Under the pieces are notes generated by a model. That model made no database searches. It was not told where the DNA came from and worked only from the letters and a program-made list of their open reading frames with translations. The translations under genes were made by a program, and so were the position numbers. Below are positions 60,304 to 64,000 of a stretch of DNA of 64,000 nt, piece after piece (position 1 is the first letter of the stretch; each line of letters begins with the position of its first letter). Source of the DNA: Candidatus Planktophila dulcis (lineage in GTDB: Bacteria; Actinomycetota; Actinomycetes; Nanopelagicales; Nanopelagicaceae); assembly GCF_002288225.1 (NCBI RefSeq), contig NZ_CP016777.1, positions 992,001-1,056,000 of the forward strand. The letters run 5' to 3'.

Positions 60304-60597
60304 CTACTTCTCGATTATCGCGAGAATGTCGCGAGCAGAGAGAACGAGGTAATCCTCGTTGTTGTATTTAACTTCTGTTCCGCCGTACTTGCTGTAGAGA
60401 ACGACATCGCCGACCTTTACATCCATCGGTACGCGAGCGCCATCATCGAAGCGGCCTGGGCCTACTGCAACAACTGTGCCTTCTTGTGGCTTCTCTTTCG
60501 CTGTATCTGGGATGACAAGACCTGATGCAGTTGTTGTCTCAGCTTCATTTGCCTTAACAACGATGCGATCTTCGAGCGGCTTAATGGCTACTGCCAT
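60304..60597 (-). CDS. groES: Co-chaperonin GroES
   Basis: 97 aa from the ATG at 60597 (AAGGAG upstream); a longer frame to 60711 crosses the promoter and CIRCE and is rejected. [32 protein letters not shown] (mobile loop) and [12 protein letters not shown] are family blocks. It caps the GroEL ring. Confidence 0.97.
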   Translation of the reverse strand: MAVAIKPLEDRIVVKANEAETTTASGLVIPDTAKEKPQEGTVVAVGPGRFDDGARVPMDVKVGDVVLYSKYGGTEVKYNNEDYLVLSARDILAIIEK

Positions 60598-60650
60598 GGT
60601 GGTACTCCTTTTAGATTCGATATATCCACTTTGTTCGGGGCTCACCTGCT

Positions 60651-60677
60651 TTAGCAGTGTCGACCCTAGAGTGCTAA
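60651..60677. promoter_or_regulatory. CIRCE operator (HrcA binding site)
   Basis: Minus strand TTAGCACTC-N9-CACTGCTAA against consensus TTAGCACTC-N9-GAGTGCTAA: the left arm is perfect, the right arm 7 of 9, spacer exactly 9. It starts at the predicted groES transcription start, so HrcA would block transcription until heat shock. Confidence 0.88.
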
Positions 60678-60682
60678 CGCCA

Positions 60683-60711
60683 AGCCTATGGGGGCTTATT
60701 CCAGCGGGCAA
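60683..60711 (-). promoter_or_regulatory. groES-groEL promoter (-35 TTGCCC, -10 TAGGCT)
   Basis: Minus strand TTGCCC at 60706-60711, 17-nt spacer, TAGGCT at 60683-60688, just upstream of CIRCE. The predicted start falls at the operator's edge, the classic CIRCE arrangement. Confidence 0.6.
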
Positions 60712-60718
60712 ATCGGGC

Positions 60719-61747
60719 CTACAGGCTGACCTGCTCCACCTTCAGGCTGGAATCAGCGTCAAAGGCGCCCTTGGTGGCGGGCCTACCAGCGCTGACCATC
60801 AGGCTGCCCAGGGATGCCACCATCGCCCCGTTATCGGTGCAGAGAGCCGGAGATGGAATACGAAGTGCAATACCAGCCTTCTCACAGCGCTCTGTGGCAA
60901 CGGCTCGAAGACGAGAGTTGGCGGCAACACCGCCTGCGATCACCAACGAATCAATGCCCGTTGATTTACAGGCAGCCAGTGCTTTGAGCATCAAGACATC
61001 AACTATGGCTTCTTGGAAAGATGCTGCAACGTCGGCGCGAATGAAGGATGGAGTTCCTTCAAGATAACGAGCAACCGCAGTCTTTAGCCCTGAGAATGAA
61101 AAATCATAGGGGCGCGTTGCCCAGTCATTTGATGTTGTCAGGCCCCGTGGAAAATCGATGGCGCTCGCAGATCCGCTCACTGCTTCTCGATCTATCGCAG
61201 GACCACCAGGAAAACCTAAATCCAGAATACGTGCAATTTTATCGAATGCCTCACCTGCAGCATCATCCATCGTTGCGCCAAGTTTGGTTATTGAACCTGT
61301 GATGTCATCAACTTGAAGAAGGGATGAGTGGCCACCGCTGACAAGGAGTGCGATAGTGGGATCAGTTGGTTGATCATGAGTTAAGTAATCAACGGATACG
61401 TGAGCTGCTAAATGGTTAACGCCATAGAGCGGACGACCAAGTCCTTGCGCCAATCCACTTGCTGATGCAACACCGACAAGGAGTGCGCCGACGAGTCCTG
61501 GGCCAGCAGTGACCGCAATCGCATCAATATCTGACAGTGAAATCTTCGCATCTGTGAGTGCGCGCTGGATACTTGGCAACATCGCCTCCAAATGAGCACG
61601 CGATGCAATCTCAGGAACTACTCCCCCAAAACGTGCATGTTCATCAACGCTGGATGCAATGACATTGGCAAGAAGTGTGCGACCACGAACAATGCCGATT
61701 GCGGTTTCATCGCATGAAGTTTCAATACCAAGGACTACTGGTTGCAT
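60719..61747 (-). CDS. tsaD: tRNA N6-threonylcarbamoyladenosine transferase TsaD
   Basis: 342 aa. [28 protein letters not shown] (metal His pair), [13 protein letters not shown] and [14 protein letters not shown] identify Kae1/TsaD. With TsaB and TsaE it forms t6A37 in ANN-decoding tRNAs. 1-nt TAATG overlap with rimI. Confidence 0.96.
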   Translation of the reverse strand: MQPVVLGIETSCDETAIGIVRGRTLLANVIASSVDEHARFGGVVPEIASRAHLEAMLPSIQRALTDAKISLSDIDAIAVTAGPGLVGALLVGVASASGLAQGLGRPLYGVNHLAAHVSVDYLTHDQPTDPTIALLVSGGHSSLLQVDDITGSITKLGATMDDAAGEAFDKIARILDLGFPGGPAIDREAVSGSASAIDFPRGLTTSNDWATRPYDFSFSGLKTAVARYLEGTPSFIRADVAASFQEAIVDVLMLKALAACKSTGIDSLVIAGGVAANSRLRAVATERCEKAGIALRIPSPALCTDNGAMVASLGSLMVSAGRPATKGAFDADSSLKVEQVSL

Positions 61748-62199
61748 TAGGCAAAGTCCTTGCGCATCACAAAGGCATCTTTACCGGGGCCGTAGTAATC
61801 CATGCGTACTGAGATCTTCACATAGCCAAGGCCCTTATAGAGCTCGATAGCTGATTCATTACTCTGTTCTACTTCCAGCATCATCGCGCTGGCGCCACGC
61901 TCCATCGACCACTGCTCAATCTGGCGCATAAACTCTTTAGCAATACCTTGTCTGCGATATTCAGGTAGCACTGCCACAGTGAGAATGTCTGCTTCTACCC
62001 CTGGGGCTGGCACAAATACACCGCAATAACCCACGATGGTGTTATCGCTTTCAGCAACAGACATGAAGCGCGTTGTGGGAATACCAGCAAACTCTTCCTT
62101 GAACTGAGCTGTGTTCCAAGGAGAGTAAGGAAATAACTGCTTCTCATAGGATGCAAGAACAGGAATATCGAGAGCAATCGGTTGGCGATAGGTAATCAT
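61747..62199 (-). CDS. rimI: Ribosomal-protein S18-alanine N-acetyltransferase
   Basis: 150 aa GNAT fold. The acetyl-CoA motif is [37 protein letters not shown] is the RimI-type C-terminal motif. Its gene stands between tsaD and tsaB as in mycobacteria. It overlaps tsaB by 4 bp. Confidence 0.9.
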   Translation of the reverse strand: MITYRQPIALDIPVLASYEKQLFPYSPWNTAQFKEEFAGIPTTRFMSVAESDNTIVGYCGVFVPAPGVEADILTVAVLPEYRRQGIAKEFMRQIEQWSMERGASAMMLEVEQSNESAIELYKGLGYVKISVRMDYYGPGKDAFVMRKDFA

Positions 62200-62729
62200 G
62201 TGCGCTCCGCAGTTGGAACAGCATCTGGTCTGCGCAAATACATCGGCTCTGTGACATTCTGTGAAGTGGCAAGGGCAACCAACTTCTTCATATCTGGATA
62301 GTGATCGATGATAAATCCATCAACCTCCGCAGGCTTACTTACCAAAGGGCCTTCAACGCGCACACCATCTTTATAGCGAGCCCAGTAAATCTCTTTACGG
62401 CGTGCGTCAATTGCCACGGTGTATTCGCTCTCTTCGATTGCAATTGCATCCAGTGAACACACTCCAATCACAGGGATGGTGCGAGCAAGTCCAAAGGTGT
62501 GAGCAAAGGAGATTCCAACGCGAAGTCCAGTAAATGGTCCAGGTCCCATTCCAACAACAACCTGCTTGGGTGGATGTGAAACCTTGAGGGCTTCTGCCAC
62601 CAACTCCGAAAGAGCACGACCATGATCTGTGGCGCCTTCATGGAACTTTTCAAAGAGAACGCTATCTCCGTCAATGATTCCAACGATGGTGCGCGAAGTT
62701 GATGTATCAATAGCGAGCGTCAGAGTCAT
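62196..62729 (-). CDS. tsaB: tRNA threonylcarbamoyladenosine protein TsaB
   Basis: 177 aa from the ATG at 62729, an ATGA overlap with tsaE; a start at 62747 would overlap further. LAIDTSTSRTIVGI, VGMGPGPFTGLRVGISFA and VIGVCSLDAIA are TsaB blocks. It is a non-catalytic paralogue of TsaD and the TsaD dimer partner. Confidence 0.93.
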   Translation of the reverse strand: MTLTLAIDTSTSRTIVGIIDGDSVLFEKFHEGATDHGRALSELVAEALKVSHPPKQVVVGMGPGPFTGLRVGISFAHTFGLARTIPVIGVCSLDAIAIEESEYTVAIDARRKEIYWARYKDGVRVEGPLVSKPAEVDGFIIDHYPDMKKLVALATSQNVTEPMYLRRPDAVPTAERT

Positions 62730-63163
62730 AGCTTTAACACCTGCCATCGTGTTCCCACAGGAGTAATTGTGACTTCACGAATTTCTTCAGTGCGATCAAT
62801 AACTATCTCAAGGCGCTCTTCACTTAATCGCGCAGATTCTGCCCCACCCCATTCGATAACGGTGACAGCTCCTTCTCGAGGTGAATCAAGATCAAGATCA
62901 TCTAAGTACAGGGCAGCTTTGCCACCTTCTAGTAACCGATAGGCATCGACATGAATTAAGGGAAGTGGCGCCTTATGAATACGAGAGATAACAAAGGTGG
63001 GAGATGTGACATCACCGATTCCGAGGGCATCGCCAATTCCTTGCACCAGAACAGTTTTGCCAGCACCGAGTGGGCCATTGAGAAGGATGAGATCACCAGC
63101 TACGCACTGCGCACCTATGCGTTTACCGAGTGCATGCATATCGGCAGCTGTCGTTATCTTCAC
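62726..63163 (-). CDS. tsaE: tRNA threonylcarbamoyladenosine ATPase TsaE
   Basis: 145 aa from the GTG at 63163, chosen because TATCCT lies 6 nt upstream; a TTG at 63181 (six codons earlier) touches the T-run of the upstream terminator. Walker A LNGPLGAGKTVLVQG, TFVISRIH, HVDAYRLLEG and VIEWGG are TsaE motifs. It energises t6A synthesis. First gene of the tsaE-tsaB-rimI-tsaD operon. Confidence 0.93.
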   Translation of the reverse strand: MKITTAADMHALGKRIGAQCVAGDLILLNGPLGAGKTVLVQGIGDALGIGDVTSPTFVISRIHKAPLPLIHVDAYRLLEGGKAALYLDDLDLDSPREGAVTVIEWGGAESARLSEERLEIVIDRTEEIREVTITPVGTRWQVLKL

Positions 63164-63169
63164 TGGTTG

Positions 63170-63175
63170 AGGATA
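63170..63175 (-). promoter_or_regulatory. -10 box of a leaderless promoter (tsaE)
   Basis: TATCCT on the minus strand, 6 nt before the GTG at 63163 and just past the terminator of the previous gene. Confidence 0.45.
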
Positions 63176-63189
63176 GTTCAATAAAAAGA

Positions 63190-63219
63190 AGAAGGGCCCC
63201 GGTCTCCCAGGGCCCTTCT
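63190..63219 (-). terminator. Terminator after the secreted hydrolase-like gene
   Basis: Minus-strand stem AGAAGGGCCC with its complement (10 bp) and a 10-nt loop, then TTCTTCTTTTTAT. It lies 17 bp past the stop at 63236 and separates that gene from tsaE. Confidence 0.85.
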
Positions 63220-63235
63220 CTACTTAACTTATATG

Positions 63236-64000
63236 TTACGCGAGTGACTTGAATGTCGGAACGCGGAACTTCTTGTCATAAGACAAGCCGACCTTCTTAG
63301 CAGCGGTAACGATTGGTCCCTGGATAGGGAACTTACCTGCATTGACTGCTCCTGCAACCATCTTCGCAGCAGCAAGGTACTGAGCAGATGTGAAGAGGCA
63401 GTGACCTGTACCGGCACCGACTGTGGCACCAAGATCAGGTGAACCAGCAGCAGTGAACTTGGAGTACTTAGGAGCAGTCTTTGCCCAAAGCATGACCAAC
63501 TTATTCACTGGTGCTTGGTAGTTACGTGAGCTCTTTGCAGCAGCAATTGCAGCATCTTTAGCTGCAGCAAATTGTGCGTCGTAGCCATCGATATACCACT
63601 GTGCAATTGATGCAGGTGTGTACTCATCTGATTCAGCAGCCATGATCACTGTTGGCTTTGCAATCGTTCCCTTAAGACCAATGAGTCCAGGAATCTTTGC
63701 AACAGCTGCAGCATCTGCTGTTTCACGCGGAGTTGCAGCTAGTGCGCCAAGCATGGCGTCAACTGCAGAGTTTCCACTGAATGCGAATGAGTAGATATCG
63801 CGATCTGATGCAACACGTGCTGCGTAATCAGTCTTTGAGTTATCAAATACCTTTCCACCAGTGAGCAATTCACCATCTGCGATAAGCAAGCTTCCAGCAA
63901 CTCCGACAGTTCCCATGTTTTCAAGAATTGCCACAGCTGGAGCAACAGCTAATGGATAAGTCTCAGCAGCACCTGCTGGACCTGAAGTTCCATCAACGTG
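63236..64000 (-). CDS. Secreted alpha/beta hydrolase-like protein, C-terminal part
   Basis: Partial: about 254 residues to the stop; the frame continues past the right edge (a GTG at 63934 is internal). KPTVIMAAESDEYTPASIAQWYI resembles the strand and turn carrying the catalytic Asp, and GAGTGHCLFTSAQYLAAAK the catalytic His (GHC-F-T) of secreted esterase/lipase-like hydrolases. The sequence is rich in Ala, Thr and Lys, like exported proteins. The nucleophile region lies outside the window, so family and activity are moderately supported only. Confidence 0.6.
   Translation of the reverse strand, partial: HVDGTSGPAGAAETYPLAVAPAVAILENMGTVGVAGSLLIADGELLTGGKVFDNSKTDYAARVASDRDIYSFAFSGNSAVDAMLGALAATPRETADAAAVAKIPGLIGLKGTIAKPTVIMAAESDEYTPASIAQWYIDGYDAQFAAAKDAAIAAAKSSRNYQAPVNKLVMLWAKTAPKYSKFTAAGSPDLGATVGAGTGHCLFTSAQYLAAAKMVAGAVNAGKFPIQGPIVTAAKKVGLSYDKKFRVPTFKSLA

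Noticed and set aside
63181-63181. TTG at 63181 as tsaE start
   Set aside because: It touches the T-run of the upstream terminator and has no ribosome site; GTG 63163 sits 6 nt after a -10 box. It remains possible.

Overview
The window looks like a chromosome segment of a streamlined actinobacterium. A WhiB regulator, a mycobacterial-type acyl-CoA carboxylase with an epsilon subunit, actinobacterial DapD, GuaB3, DUF3117, DUF3017, a PerM/DUF6350 protein and a groES-groEL1 operon with a His-rich GroEL tail all point to Actinomycetota. Base composition is mixed (by eye about half G+C), genes overlap or are separated by a few bases, no gene-free stretch exceeds about 150 bp, and there are no mobile elements, CRISPR arrays or recognisable tRNAs/rRNAs. 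Together with the heavy investment in nucleoside uptake and salvage, this fits the freshwater acI group (Nanopelagicales: Planktophila/Nanopelagicus). That placement is inference; no marker gene in the window proves it.

Layout. 1-7 kb: end of an EamA transporter, an MgtE-N/CBS protein with a DUF1003 membrane partner, Mrp, TatB, an HtrA protease, an O-methyltransferase, leucyl aminopeptidase and DUF3117; the order resembles mycobacterial Rv1211-Rv1232c but lacks sigE/rseA. 7-9.4 kb: a lone sigma-region-4 protein, an SRPBCC protein, a LOG-family protein and divergent dapD. 9.4-15.7 kb: an envelope-polysaccharide module (SpoIID-like protein, Wzt/Wzm exporter, GT2, LCP ligase, UDP-glucose dehydrogenase). 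15.7-22.1 kb: purEK, birA and the acyl-CoA carboxylase genes accD-accE-maf-accA.

22.1-36.9 kb is a nucleoside catabolism island. The plus-strand half holds punA, phosphopentomutase-like pmm, deoC and two aldehyde dehydrogenase genes. The minus-strand half holds two BMP-type binding proteins, a NupOPQ-like ABC transporter, cdd, deoA and add. Imported nucleosides are deaminated and phosphorolysed, and deoxyribose phosphate is cleaved to glyceraldehyde-3-phosphate and acetaldehyde. trpS sits upstream, overlapping one binding-protein gene. 37.9-41.1 kb: a CBS/CorC membrane protein, an orphan MsiK-like ATPase with a structured leader, and an S51 peptidase.

41.1-52 kb: central metabolism (icd, mdh, folD, purH, purN, sucCD) with a PerM-like membrane protein, and pcrA. 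52-58 kb: a PIG-L deacetylase, a secreted cyclophilin, guaA, guaB3 and an IMP dehydrogenase without CBS domains. 57.3-58.6 kb: a MerR-type regulator with CarH/LitR-like cobalamin/light-sensing signatures, divergent from whiB. 58.7-63.2 kb: the CIRCE-controlled groES-groEL operon and tsaD-rimI-tsaB-tsaE. The right edge cuts a secreted protein resembling an alpha/beta hydrolase.

Regulation that can be read directly: many first genes start exactly 6-8 nt after a TANNNT -10 box, so leaderless transcription appears common; the birA/accD pair seems to share one bidirectional -10 box. Four strong intrinsic terminators, one CIRCE operator and a whiB promoter with a dyad are visible. The least expected items are the CarH-like regulator, the Bateman-less GuaB beside a GuaB3 lacking the catalytic cysteine, an LDH-like malate dehydrogenase in the usual mdh locus, an aldehyde dehydrogenase-like protein without a catalytic half, and a pepA gene with no canonical start codon.
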